Positions 1-7,685 of a stretch of 64,000 bases of DNA are shown here, piece after piece. The position numbers were made by a program, and so were the translations under genes. How positions within the stretch are numbered: the stretch's first letter is position 1; the number at the start of each line of letters is the position of its first letter. The notes under the pieces are model-generated. The model did no database searches. It worked only from the letters and a program-made list of their open reading frames with translations, and was not told the origin of the DNA. The stretch is from PALSA-505 sp035308365 (GTDB lineage Bacteria; Actinomycetota; Actinomycetes; Streptosporangiales; Streptosporangiaceae). The DNA is taken from positions 1 to 64,000 of the forward strand of contig DATGGU010000031.1 in NCBI GenBank assembly GCA_035308365.1. The letters run 5' to 3'.

Positions 1-306
1 GAGCTGGCTGTGGCGCTGAATGCGTCCGGTGTCCACCCGAAGCGCTTGCGGTCGGCCGGTCCCGCTCAGCTCATGGAGTGGGCCGCTCAGGGCCTGGCCC
101 TGCTCGGCATCGATCGCGTACGGCACTACGCCCGCCGCACCTGCGAGCTAAACGCTCTCCCTCTCCGGAGCATCACGACTCAGCAAGAGACTGAGTTCAG
201 GTACATGTGGCCACGCACGAGGGCCATCCAGTCCTGCCACGACGCCGCCTACCGCCTCGCTTTCCACGTCCCGCTGACCGCCCCGCACTCTCGGAGTGGT
301 CTCTGA
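1..306 (+). CDS. 3' end of an unidentified integrative-element gene (partial)
   Basis: The frame is open from the left edge of the window to a TGA at 304-306, so the start may lie outside. The first ~50 codons have good actinobacterial third-position bias. The last third overlaps the longest possible rep frame and looks less like coding sequence. I recognise no domain. By position, just upstream of rep in a pSAM2-type element, it could be the tail of a small element-borne hypothetical protein. It could also be non-coding. Confidence 0.3.
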   Translation, partial: ELAVALNASGVHPKRLRSAGPAQLMEWAAQGLALLGIDRVRHYARRTCELNALPLRSITTQQETEFRYMWPRTRAIQSCHDAAYRLAFHVPLTAPHSRSGL

Positions 307-359
307 TCGCCGCCGCGTCGGCCACCTTCGCCCCTGGACGGCAGCGTCCGGGGGCGGGT

Positions 360-1796
360 GTGACCGCCCGCGTCACCCCCTCCGGGCACGATCACCGTCA
401 AGCACCCGTTGACTCCAGTCCGGACGACTTCACTCGCTGGGAACAGCAACTCGCCGCCACCGGCTACTGCACGCATCCGGTTCGGCTGGCTGGCCGCATC
501 GACGCGGTGGACCTGGCCACCGGCGAGACACGGCCGGTCTACACCACCGCCGGTGAGCCCGCCGGGGTGCTGCTGACCGCGTGTGGCAACCGCCGCGAGT
601 CCGTGTGCCTGCCCTGCTCCCAGGTCTACAAGCGCGACGCCCGCCAGCTCGTCAAAGCGGGCCTGGCCGGTGGCAAGGGCATCCCCGAGACCATCGCCGC
701 CCACCCGTGCGTGTTCGCCACCCTCACCGCGCCCTCCTTCGGCCCGGTGCATTCCCGGCGCAAGCGCGGCAAGACCATCCTGCCCTGCCGACCCCGCCGC
801 GACGCCGCGCAGCGGCGCTGCCCGCACGGCCGCGACATCTCCTGCCCGGTGCGTCACCATGAGGCCGATCCCCGGCTCGGCCGCCCGCTGTGCCTGGACT
901 GTTACGACTATGAGGCTGCCGTGCTGTTCAACGCCTGCGCGGCCGAGTTGTGGCGCCGGTTCACCATCAATCTGCCCCGGCACTTGGCCCGGCTAGGTGG
1001 GATCACTCAGCGCCAACTCCGTCAGCAGGTGGTGATCCGGTTCGTCAAGGTGGCCGAATACCAGGCCAGGGGCGCGGTCCACTTCCACGCCGTGATCCGT
1101 CTGGACGCGCCCGGTGAGGATTACCAGCCGCCACCGGCCAGCTACACCGCTGACCTGCTCTGCCAGGCGATCGAGCAGGCCGCCGCTGCCGTCCGCCTGG
1201 TCCTGGAGCCCGATGCCGATCACCCGGACTTGCCAGTCTGTATGCTGCGGTTCGGCTCTGAGACCGACCGCCGCCCGGTGCATCGCACGGCGGTCATCGC
1301 GTCCGGCGGGCCGCTGGATGCTGATGCGGTGGCGAACTACATCGCCAAGTACGTCACCAAGACTCTCGACGTGCCGGGCCTGCCCAACCGCCGCATCCGG
1401 TCGGTCTTCGACCTCGACCACCTGTCCTGCCCCGGGCACTACCGGCAGTTGATCACCACCGCTTGGCGGCTCGGCCGCCCCGGCGTGTGCGGCGAATCGC
1501 TGCGCAAGTACGCGCACGTGCTCGGTTTCGGCGGCCACCCGCTGACCAAGTCCCGCCGCTACTCGGTCACCTTCGGCCAGCTCCGCACCGTCCGGCGTGA
1601 CTATCGCCGCGCTCAGCGCCATCCGGACGGCGAACGTGATCCGTGGGGTCGCCCGCTGGATGAGTCCGTGGTCTTGATCCTCAAGACCTGGACCGTCACC
1701 GGCACTGGCTACCGCACCGACGCCGAAACCGAACTCGCCCTCTCGGCCGCCGCACGCGCCCGCGAGCACGACGACTGGCCGACTCCCGCCGCGTAA
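360..1796 (+). CDS. repSA: Replication initiator protein, RepSA-like (integrative element)
   Basis: This is probably the rolling-circle-type initiator of an actinomycete integrative and conjugative element (AICE). With the GTG at 360 it is 478 aa. Three Cys-rich pairs in the N-terminal half (SVCLPCSQ, a Cys before PHG, LCLDCYDY) suggest zinc binding. A His-hydrophobic-His motif in GAVHFHAVIR (about residue 241) and the tyrosines of ANYIAKYVTK (about 325-334) fit an HUH-type nickase active site. The frame stays open upstream to 207, but GTG 360 follows a GGGGGCGG stretch and avoids overlap with the preceding frame, so I prefer it. Xis and Int genes follow on the same strand, as in pSAM2-like elements. 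Identification is from motifs and synteny; the start is uncertain. Confidence 0.82.
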   Translation: MTARVTPSGHDHRQAPVDSSPDDFTRWEQQLAATGYCTHPVRLAGRIDAVDLATGETRPVYTTAGEPAGVLLTACGNRRESVCLPCSQVYKRDARQLVKAGLAGGKGIPETIAAHPCVFATLTAPSFGPVHSRRKRGKTILPCRPRRDAAQRRCPHGRDISCPVRHHEADPRLGRPLCLDCYDYEAAVLFNACAAELWRRFTINLPRHLARLGGITQRQLRQQVVIRFVKVAEYQARGAVHFHAVIRLDAPGEDYQPPPASYTADLLCQAIEQAAAAVRLVLEPDADHPDLPVCMLRFGSETDRRPVHRTAVIASGGPLDADAVANYIAKYVTKTLDVPGLPNRRIRSVFDLDHLSCPGHYRQLITTAWRLGRPGVCGESLRKYAHVLGFGGHPLTKSRRYSVTFGQLRTVRRDYRRAQRHPDGERDPWGRPLDESVVLILKTWTVTGTGYRTDAETELALSAAARAREHDDWPTPAA

Positions 1797-1830
1797 TCAC
1801 TGCGATCACTTCGAGGAGGAATGATGTTCG

Positions 1831-2022
1831 GTGTCTGTGCGTCTTGCCAATACGCTGTGGACAGCGGAGGAAACAGCGCTATACCTCCGGGTTCCTAAGT
1901 CCACGCTTTACCAGTGGCGGTACCTGGGCACTGGCCCGAAAGCTGGACGGGTAGGCCGTCATCTTCGTTATGACCCGGATGAGGTTAAAGCCTGGTTTCG
2001 CCAGCAACAGGAGGTCGTATGA
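1831..2022 (+). CDS. xis: Excisionase / MerR-type helix-turn-helix protein
   Basis: A 63-aa protein that is almost entirely a winged helix-turn-helix of the excisionase (HTH_17) type: TAEETALYLRVPKSTLYQWR followed by a Gly/Arg turn and RYDPDEVKAWF. Such proteins direct the tyrosine integrase toward excision. GTG 1831 follows GAGGAGGA at 1813-1820 with a spacing of ten. Two ATGs at 1821 and 1824 are closer to that site but out of frame and read only to a stop at 1898. The stop overlaps the integrase start (ATGA at 2019-2022), so the two are translationally coupled. Base composition is visibly less GC-rich here than in the flanking chromosome. Confidence 0.85.
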   Translation: MSVRLANTLWTAEETALYLRVPKSTLYQWRYLGTGPKAGRVGRHLRYDPDEVKAWFRQQQEVV

Positions 2023-3344
2023 GCGTCTACGACCGCTGGCATAAGAGCCGTCCTGCTCTTGGTGATGAGCCATGCAAGGAGCACAGTCGGGGAAGAACAA
2101 AGCTTTACCCGACATCCGAACACGGTCAAGGTGACCGTTGGCAAGTACGCTGGCGCGACGAGAACAAGAAGCAGTGCAAGCGCAGCTTTGCCAAGAAGGA
2201 AGGCAGGAATCCAGAACTTCATGCTGAGGCATTTGATGCACAGATACAGGCGTCTCTTGATGCTGGAGTGTATGTTGATCCACGAACCGGCGACTGTACC
2301 TTTGAGGAATATGCCGAGCAGTGGCGGGCAAGCCGCACTCATGGTGAGACGACGGGCATCAACGTAGAGCATCAGTTCCGGCTGCATGTCTACTCCAACC
2401 CGGAGAACCCAGGGCGTAGCAAGCGCGGTGGCCCGGCGCTGGGACATCACAACCTGCGGAACCTTGCGCGGCGGCCAAGCATCAGCCAGCAATGGATAGC
2501 CGGGATGAAGCTGGCCGACTCAACGAAGCTGAAGGTAATCGACCGTGTTTCGGAAGTGTTCTCGGCCGCCGTTGATGATGGTCTGATCGCTCGTAATCCG
2601 CTACATGCCAGGTCCATCCAGCGTCCCGAGCCGGATAAGCGTGAGGCTATTCCGCTAACCCTGGATCAGCTCGACGCGCTATCGCTCGCGTTGCGGCACT
2701 CGCGGGGCTGTGCCGAGGATTGCGACCGCTGCGCGCCGTCGCGATATGAGATTTTGCCGTACCTCGGTGCGGCGACCGGTGCGCGCCAGGGCGAGATGTT
2801 CGCAATCGATACTGAACGGGACATCGACTTTCTGCGCCGGATTATCCATGTCCGCCGTCAGGTGAAGATCATCCGGGGCAAGCAGGTGTTCGCCCCGTTG
2901 AAGAACGACAAGATTCACGATGTCCCGCTAACCGATGATGCTGCGGTTATGCTGTCGGAGTACATGCGCAACTGGCCCCCGGAACTGGTCACACTCCCGT
3001 GGATCAAGGCCAACGGGGAGCTGGTGACGTTCCGGCTGCTATTGTCGCGCGGAGCTGGCTTGCCGATGCATCGCAAGATGGTTAACGACCGGTGGAAGGC
3101 CGCGCTGAAACGGGTCGGGATTTCCTGTGATCGATATCACATGATGCATGTCACGCGGCACACGTTCGCGTCGTCGTGCTTGTCGGAGGGTATCAGTGTC
3201 CGGGCCGTCGCGGAGTGCCTTGGTGATACTGAGGCGACCGTGCAGGCAACCTACTCGCATCTGATGCCGAATGACACGGAGCGTGTCCGCAACGCGATAG
3301 GGCGGTTCTTCGCGCGGGCCGCCGACGAACGCCGGAATGCGTAA
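2019..3344 (+). CDS. int: Tyrosine site-specific integrase
   Basis: A 441-aa tyrosine recombinase for integration and excision of the element. It has an N-terminal SAM-like arm/core-binding region, then the catalytic domain with Arg256 in GATGARQGE, the His-x-x-Arg box HVTRH (His377, Arg380) and the nucleophile Tyr412 in ATYSHLMP. A Lys-bearing beta-hairpin (PLKNDKIHDVPL) is also present, so all catalytic residues can be seen. It overlaps xis by 4 bp and ends only 73 bp before the 3' end of msrA on the other strand. This is the usual arrangement in which int lies next to the attachment site. The first ~500 bp are AT-richer than the surroundings, consistent with transfer. Confidence 0.93.
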   Translation: MSVYDRWHKSRPALGDEPCKEHSRGRTKLYPTSEHGQGDRWQVRWRDENKKQCKRSFAKKEGRNPELHAEAFDAQIQASLDAGVYVDPRTGDCTFEEYAEQWRASRTHGETTGINVEHQFRLHVYSNPENPGRSKRGGPALGHHNLRNLARRPSISQQWIAGMKLADSTKLKVIDRVSEVFSAAVDDGLIARNPLHARSIQRPEPDKREAIPLTLDQLDALSLALRHSRGCAEDCDRCAPSRYEILPYLGAATGARQGEMFAIDTERDIDFLRRIIHVRRQVKIIRGKQVFAPLKNDKIHDVPLTDDAAVMLSEYMRNWPPELVTLPWIKANGELVTFRLLLSRGAGLPMHRKMVNDRWKAALKRVGISCDRYHMMHVTRHTFASSCLSEGISVRAVAECLGDTEATVQATYSHLMPNDTERVRNAIGRFFARAADERRNA

Positions 3345-3417
3345 GTCGGCCATGTGCCCTAATTGTGCCCCGCGACGGCTCGTGTGCCCTCCGGCCGGTG
3401 GTTTCGTTGGCTGTCGC
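3345..3417. other. Probable integrative-element boundary (att region)
   Basis: The 73-bp gap between the int stop and the msrA stop contains three GTGCCC repeats and no tRNA-like fold. Integrase genes of this class normally sit beside the attachment site, so one att core probably lies here or in the 3' end of msrA. The other att copy is outside the window, so the core cannot be defined. Confidence 0.35.
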
Positions 3418-4071
3418 TTAGGCGAGATTCAGGCCAACAGGGCAGGTCACGCCTGTTCCGTGGTCCGGGCAGTAGCCGCCCGGCACCTTGTAGAGGTACT
3501 GCTGGTGGTAGTCCTCGGCGAAGTAGAAGTCGCCGGCGGGGACGATCTCCGTTGTGATCTCCCGGTAGCCGGCCTCGGCCAGCTTCTTCTGGTAGGCGTC
3601 CCGCGACTGCAGGGCCGCCTCCTGCTGTTCCGGCGACTGGTAGAAGACCGCCGAGCGGTACTGGGTGCCGATGTCGTTGCCCTGGCGCATGCCCTGGGTG
3701 GGGTCGTGCGACTCCCAGAAGACCTTGAGCAGGTCAGCGTAGGTTACCCTGGCCGGGTCGAAGACGACCCGGACGGTCTCGGCGTGACCGGTGCGGCCGG
3801 TGCAGACTTCCTCGTAGGACGGGTTGGGGGTGAAGCCACCCTCGTAGCCGACGGCGGTGGAGACGACGCCCGGGGTTTGCCAGAACTTTCGCTCCGCGCC
3901 CCAGAAGCAGCCCATCGCGAACTCTGCGACCTGTGCGCCTTCCGGGTAGGGCGGAGTGAGCGGCCCGCCGAGCACCTCGTGACGCGCCGGGACCGGCATC
4001 GGGGCCTGGCGGCCGGGCAGCGCCTCACCGGCCGTGATCGTGCGCGTCTTGTGCGAACCGAACAAGCCCAT
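3418..4071 (-). CDS. msrA: Peptide-methionine (S)-S-oxide reductase
   Basis: Reduces the S-epimer of methionine sulfoxide in proteins or free methionine, using thioredoxin. The catalytic motif GCFWGAE is present with Cys55 as nucleophile. The C-terminus has YCPDHGTGVTCPVG with likely resolving cysteines. Length is 217 aa, normal for the long bacterial form. The ATG at 4071 is chosen because an AGGAGGAGGAAACA ribosome-binding site precedes it directly; a longer GTG start at 4095 would place this site inside the gene. It stands alone, facing the integrase gene. Its 3' end may be the target of the element. Confidence 0.95.
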   Translation of the reverse strand: MGLFGSHKTRTITAGEALPGRQAPMPVPARHEVLGGPLTPPYPEGAQVAEFAMGCFWGAERKFWQTPGVVSTAVGYEGGFTPNPSYEEVCTGRTGHAETVRVVFDPARVTYADLLKVFWESHDPTQGMRQGNDIGTQYRSAVFYQSPEQQEAALQSRDAYQKKLAEAGYREITTEIVPAGDFYFAEDYHQQYLYKVPGGYCPDHGTGVTCPVGLNLA

Positions 4072-4149
4072 TGTTTCCTCCTCCTGTGCGGTCACCGCAG
4101 GGGACCGCCAGTATCCAGAACAACGCGGACCACCCGGTGGTTCCCGTCC

Positions 4150-5187
4150 TCAGCGGGTGCGCCTGGTACCGGGGGCTTGCAGCCAATATCCCACCGGGAA
4201 GAGCCTGAGGTTCAGGCGCGCGTCCACGAGTCCCCACAGCCCGCGGCGGGCGAACAGCGCCACGACGATCGCCACCAGCCCCAGGATGATCAGGTACCAC
4301 GCGTTGTAGGAGGCCAGCGTCTGCTGGAGCACCATGTACACGGCGGTGCCGATGATCGGGCCCTCGATCGTGCCCAGGCCGCCGATGATCGTCGCGAAGG
4401 CCATCTCCGCGGTCCACTGCACGCTGAACACCGAGCTCGGCTGCACCTGGAGCTGGCTGATCGCCAGCAGCCCGCCCGCGGCGCCGCAGCCGATGCCCGC
4501 CACCACGAACACCAGCAGCCTGGCCAGGCCGACCCGTGCCCCCGAGCTGCGCGCGGCCACCTCGTCGTCGCGGATCGCGGTGAGCACCAGGCCAAGCCTG
4601 CTGCGCAGCAGCAGGTAGACGCCGGCCAGCGCCAGCACCGTGACGGCCAGCCCGGCCCAGTAGGTGTCGGCGGCCAGCAGGGTGGCGCCAAGCCCGGACA
4701 GGCCGGGCAGCGGCATGCCGGTCCCGCCACCGATCGAGGAGAACTTCTCGATGATCAGCATGACCGTCGCGGCGAGCACCCAGGTTGCGATCGCGAAGTA
4801 CCCGCTGCGCAGCCGGGAGACCAGCCACCACAGCGGCAGCGCGGCAAGACCGCAGCCGATAGCGGCGGCGGGCAGCGCGGCGAACGGCGACGCGCCGTGC
4901 AGGGCGAGGATCAGCACGAAGTAGGCGCCGAGGCCGACGAACGCCTGCTGGCCCACCGAGACCAGGCCCGCGTACCCGGCCAGCAGGTTCCACATGCTCG
5001 CCAGGGTGAGCACGATGAACGCCTGCACCAGGATGGCCGTGGTGCCCGAGTAGACGATGTAGGGGAACAGCGCGAGCACGACGACGACGATCAGCGCACC
5101 CGCCCCGGTCCAGGCCACGTTCCGGCGCGACCGGGTGACCCGGAACCCGGTAGCCGGATCCACGGCGGTGCCGGTGACCAGGCTCAC
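4150..5187 (-). CDS. livM: Branched-chain amino acid-type ABC transporter permease LivM
   Basis: Second permease of a HAAT-family ABC importer, 345 aa, with about nine hydrophobic segments and the typical LLAGYAGLVSVGQQAF and IIGGLGTIEGPIIG motifs (the latter is the EAA-like loop contacting the ATPase). GTG 5187 overlaps the livH stop by 4 bp (GTGA), so translation is coupled. It is the last gene of the five-gene transporter operon read leftward (binding protein, livG, livF, livH, livM). The family imports branched-chain amino acids, amides, urea or aromatic acids. The neighbouring GalB/GalC-like genes suggest an aromatic or dicarboxylic acid, but that is inference. Confidence 0.9.
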   Translation of the reverse strand: MSLVTGTAVDPATGFRVTRSRRNVAWTGAGALIVVVVLALFPYIVYSGTTAILVQAFIVLTLASMWNLLAGYAGLVSVGQQAFVGLGAYFVLILALHGASPFAALPAAAIGCGLAALPLWWLVSRLRSGYFAIATWVLAATVMLIIEKFSSIGGGTGMPLPGLSGLGATLLAADTYWAGLAVTVLALAGVYLLLRSRLGLVLTAIRDDEVAARSSGARVGLARLLVFVVAGIGCGAAGGLLAISQLQVQPSSVFSVQWTAEMAFATIIGGLGTIEGPIIGTAVYMVLQQTLASYNAWYLIILGLVAIVVALFARRGLWGLVDARLNLRLFPVGYWLQAPGTRRTR

Positions 5188-6059
5188 GACCGCGCCTTCC
5201 TGGCGGTCAGGCCCTGCGGCCGCAGCACGAGCACGGCCAGGAACACCAGGTACCCGGCGAGGACCTCGTCGGAAATGTTGATCTGGGCGCCGATCTGCTG
5301 GGCCACGCCGAGCACGATGCCGCCGAGCAGGGTGCCCCACAGCGAACCGAGACCGCCGATGACCACGGCCGCGAATGCGAACAGCAGGATCGTATCGGTG
5401 CCCGTGGTCGGGTTGAGCTGGGAGTACATGCCGTAGGCGATCCCGCCCAGCGCCACGGTGGCGAAAGCGGCCGCCGCCGCGATGCCGAACACGTGCCGGT
5501 AGTCCGCTCCGCTCAGTTGCACCGCCTCCTTGTCGTCCGCGCTGGCCCGGATCAGCCGTCCGTACTTCGACGATGACAGGAAGTACTGCAGCCCGAGCAG
5601 GACCACCACCGCCACGGCGAAGATCACCACGAGCAGGTAGGCGATCTGGATCTGCGAGCCGATGCTGAAGGAGTCCTGCACCAGGGGCAGGTTGGCGCCA
5701 ATGCCGCGGGTGTTGGCCGTGAAGAACTGCAGCAGGCCGTTCTCGATCACCACCGACAGGCCGAAGGTGACCAGCAGCGTGGTGAGCACGCCACGGTCCA
5801 GCGCGCTCTGCAGGACCGTACGCTGCAGCACGTAGCCACCCGCCGCCATCACGGGCACCACGACGGCGAATGACCACAGCACGGGCATGTGGGTGACGGC
5901 GATGACGCCGATCGCCACGTAGCCGGCCACCACGGCCAGGTCGCCGTGCGCGAGGTTCACCACCTTCATCACCCCGAACAGCAGCGACAGCCCGCAGGCG
6001 AACAGCGCGTACAGGCCGCCGGTCAGCACCCCCTGGATGATCGCGTTCACCCAGGCCAT
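5184..6059 (-). CDS. livH: Branched-chain amino acid-type ABC transporter permease LivH
   Basis: First permease, 291 aa, with the diagnostic LivH start region (GLYALFACGLSLLFGVMKVVNLAHGD) and the VIGGLGSLWGTLLGG coupling motif near the C-terminus; about eight membrane spans. ATG 6059 overlaps the livF stop by one base (TGATG) and its own stop overlaps livM, so livF, livH and livM form a tightly coupled unit. It pairs with LivM to form the membrane channel of the importer. Confidence 0.92.
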   Translation of the reverse strand: MAWVNAIIQGVLTGGLYALFACGLSLLFGVMKVVNLAHGDLAVVAGYVAIGVIAVTHMPVLWSFAVVVPVMAAGGYVLQRTVLQSALDRGVLTTLLVTFGLSVVIENGLLQFFTANTRGIGANLPLVQDSFSIGSQIQIAYLLVVIFAVAVVVLLGLQYFLSSSKYGRLIRASADDKEAVQLSGADYRHVFGIAAAAAFATVALGGIAYGMYSQLNPTTGTDTILLFAFAAVVIGGLGSLWGTLLGGIVLGVAQQIGAQINISDEVLAGYLVFLAVLVLRPQGLTARKARS

Positions 6060-6844
6060 CAGGACTCGCCTCCTTCCGCCAGCGGGCCGGCCGCGCCCTG
6101 GCCGGCACCCGCGAGCCCGAAGTAGGCCGCCTCGACCTGGCCGGCGCTGACCTCGGCGGGCGTGCCCTCCAGGGTGGTGCGGCCCTCGAGCAGGCAGTGG
6201 ATCCGCGAGGCCACCCGCAGCGCCTGGCTGACGTCCTGTTCCACGAGCAGGACGGTGAGGCCGGTTTCCAGGATCCGCGGCAGCATCGCGTAGAAGCGCT
6301 GCACGACCACCGGCGCCAGGCCGAGCGACAGTTCGTCCAGCAGCAGCACGCGGGGGTTGGCGACCAGGGCCCGGCCGATGGCGACCGTCTGCTGCTCGCC
6401 GCCGGACAGTTGGGCGGTGCCCTGGTGGCGCCGCTCGCGCATCCAGCCGAACAGCTCATACACCCGCTCGATCGTCCACGGGCCAGGGCGCGCGTACGTT
6501 GCGCCGACCCGCAGGTTCTCCTCCACCGACAGCGACCCGAACAGCCGCCTGCCCTCTGGCACCATGACGATGCCCTGCCTGGCCCGGCGTTCGGGCCGCA
6601 GCCTGGTGACGTCCTGGCCGTCGAACGCCACCGTGCCCGTCGTCGGCGCGTGCAGGCCGGCGATCGTGCGCAGCAGCGTCGACTTGCCAGCGCCGTTCGC
6701 GCCGATGATCGCGTAGACCTCGCCGGGGAACACCTGGACCGAGATCCCTTCCAGCGCCCGCAACTGCCCGTGGTGCACCACCAGGTCGCGCACCTCCAGC
6801 AGCGGTCTCCCATTCCCGGCCCGGCCGCCGGCAGCAACGGTCAC
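6059..6844 (-). CDS. livF: ABC transporter ATP-binding protein LivF
   Basis: ATPase subunit of the importer, 261 aa. Walker A GANGAGKST, the signature LSGGEQQ, Walker B LLLDEL and the switch His-region equivalent VEQD are all present and canonical. MVPEGRRLFGSLSVEENL is typical of LivF rather than LivG. It carries a Gly/Ala-rich C-terminal tail of ~20 residues. It lies 48 bp downstream of livG; that gap holds two extra copies of a 26-bp sequence from the end of livG. Confidence 0.92.
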   Translation of the reverse strand: MTVAAGGRAGNGRPLLEVRDLVVHHGQLRALEGISVQVFPGEVYAIIGANGAGKSTLLRTIAGLHAPTTGTVAFDGQDVTRLRPERRARQGIVMVPEGRRLFGSLSVEENLRVGATYARPGPWTIERVYELFGWMRERRHQGTAQLSGGEQQTVAIGRALVANPRVLLLDELSLGLAPVVVQRFYAMLPRILETGLTVLLVEQDVSQALRVASRIHCLLEGRTTLEGTPAEVSAGQVEAAYFGLAGAGQGAAGPLAEGGES

Positions 6845-6916
6845 GGCTCGCTCCGCTCGGTGTTAGTCACGGCTCGCTCCGCTCAGTGCCAGTCACGGCT
6901 CGCTCCGCTCGCTGTC
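6841..6916. repeat. Triplicated 26-bp repeat covering the livG 3' end
   Basis: Three head-to-tail copies begin at 6841, 6867 and 6893, each starting with TCACGGCTCGCTCCGCTC. The copy at 6893 is the real livG C-terminus and stop (SERSEP). The other two fill the livG-livF spacer and repeat the stop codon on the minus strand. This suggests slippage or local duplication of the gene end. The copies differ at a few bases in the last eight positions. Confidence 0.9.
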
Positions 6917-7681
6917 GGCCGGGGACGTCTCCAGCGCACCGCCGGCCAGCGCGGCGGTCACCTCGCTGCCGAGGAAGACCTCCCGGACCGCGGCATCGGC
7001 CAGCACCGCGGCGGGCTCACCGTCGCCGACGAACCTGCCGCCGGCCAGGCACATCAGCCGGCCCACCACGGGGGTGAGCGCGCGCACGACGTGCTCGATC
7101 CAGACCACCGCGGTCCCGCTGGCGTTGACGCCGCGGACGATCTCCACCAACTCGGCGACCTCCGGGTCGGTGAGCCCCCCCGCCACCTCGTCAAGGAGCA
7201 GCAGCCTGGGCCGCGTGGCAAGCGCACGCGCGAGTTCCAGGCGCTTGCGGTGCAGCAGGCCGAGCCGCACGGCGGGCTCGTTGGCCTGGCCGGACATGCC
7301 GGTCTGGTGCAGCGCATCGACCGCCGCCGCGTAACTGGCCCGCCGCCGCAGCCCGGCGCCCTGCTGGGCGGCAACGAGCACGTTCTCGAACACGGTCATG
7401 TCGCCGAACGGCCGGGGCACCTGGTAGGTGCGGCCGACACCCAGCCGGCACCGCGCGGCCGCGTCCAGCCTGGTGACCGTCCGCCCGGCGAACCGGACCA
7501 CGCCCGCACCCGGCGCGAGATCCCCGGAGATGAGGCCGAACAGGCTGGTCTTGCCGGCCCCGTTCGGCCCCACGATCCCGACCGTGTCGCCCTCGCCGAT
7601 GGTGAGCGACAGGTCCTCCGCGACGACGACCCGGCCGAACCGTTTCGTCACGTGCTCGAGCTGCAGCAGTGGGCTTGTCAT
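6893..7681 (-). CDS. livG: ABC transporter ATP-binding protein LivG
   Basis: Second ATPase of the importer, 262 aa, with Walker A GPNGAGKTS, the LivG-type long insertion (GVGRTYQVPRPFGDMTVFENV) and Walker B LLLDEVAGGL. The ABC signature is atypical: the expected LSxGQ-type stretch reads VRLGLLHRKRLELARAL, so the Ser and the Gly-Gly/Gln pattern are missing, while the following RLELARAL helix is normal. LivF carries a canonical signature, so the heterodimer may have one strong and one degenerate site. It lies 4 bp downstream of the binding-protein gene. Confidence 0.9.
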   Translation of the reverse strand: MTSPLLQLEHVTKRFGRVVVAEDLSLTIGEGDTVGIVGPNGAGKTSLFGLISGDLAPGAGVVRFAGRTVTRLDAAARCRLGVGRTYQVPRPFGDMTVFENVLVAAQQGAGLRRRASYAAAVDALHQTGMSGQANEPAVRLGLLHRKRLELARALATRPRLLLLDEVAGGLTDPEVAELVEIVRGVNASGTAVVWIEHVVRALTPVVGRLMCLAGGRFVGDGEPAAVLADAAVREVFLGSEVTAALAGGALETSPADSERSEP

Positions 7682-7685
7682 CCGG

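Noticed and set aside
1821..1898. A 25-codon frame starting right after GAGGAGGA ahead of xis
   Set aside because: ATG 1821 is too close to the ribosome-binding site. The product (MMFGVCASCQ...) shows nothing recognisable, and the xis GTG at 1831 is well placed for the same site.
3337..5436. A 699-codon plus-strand frame over msrA and livM
   Set aside because: Antisense shadow of recognised genes; no domain, no ribosome-binding site, and composition dominated by Arg, Gly and Gln.
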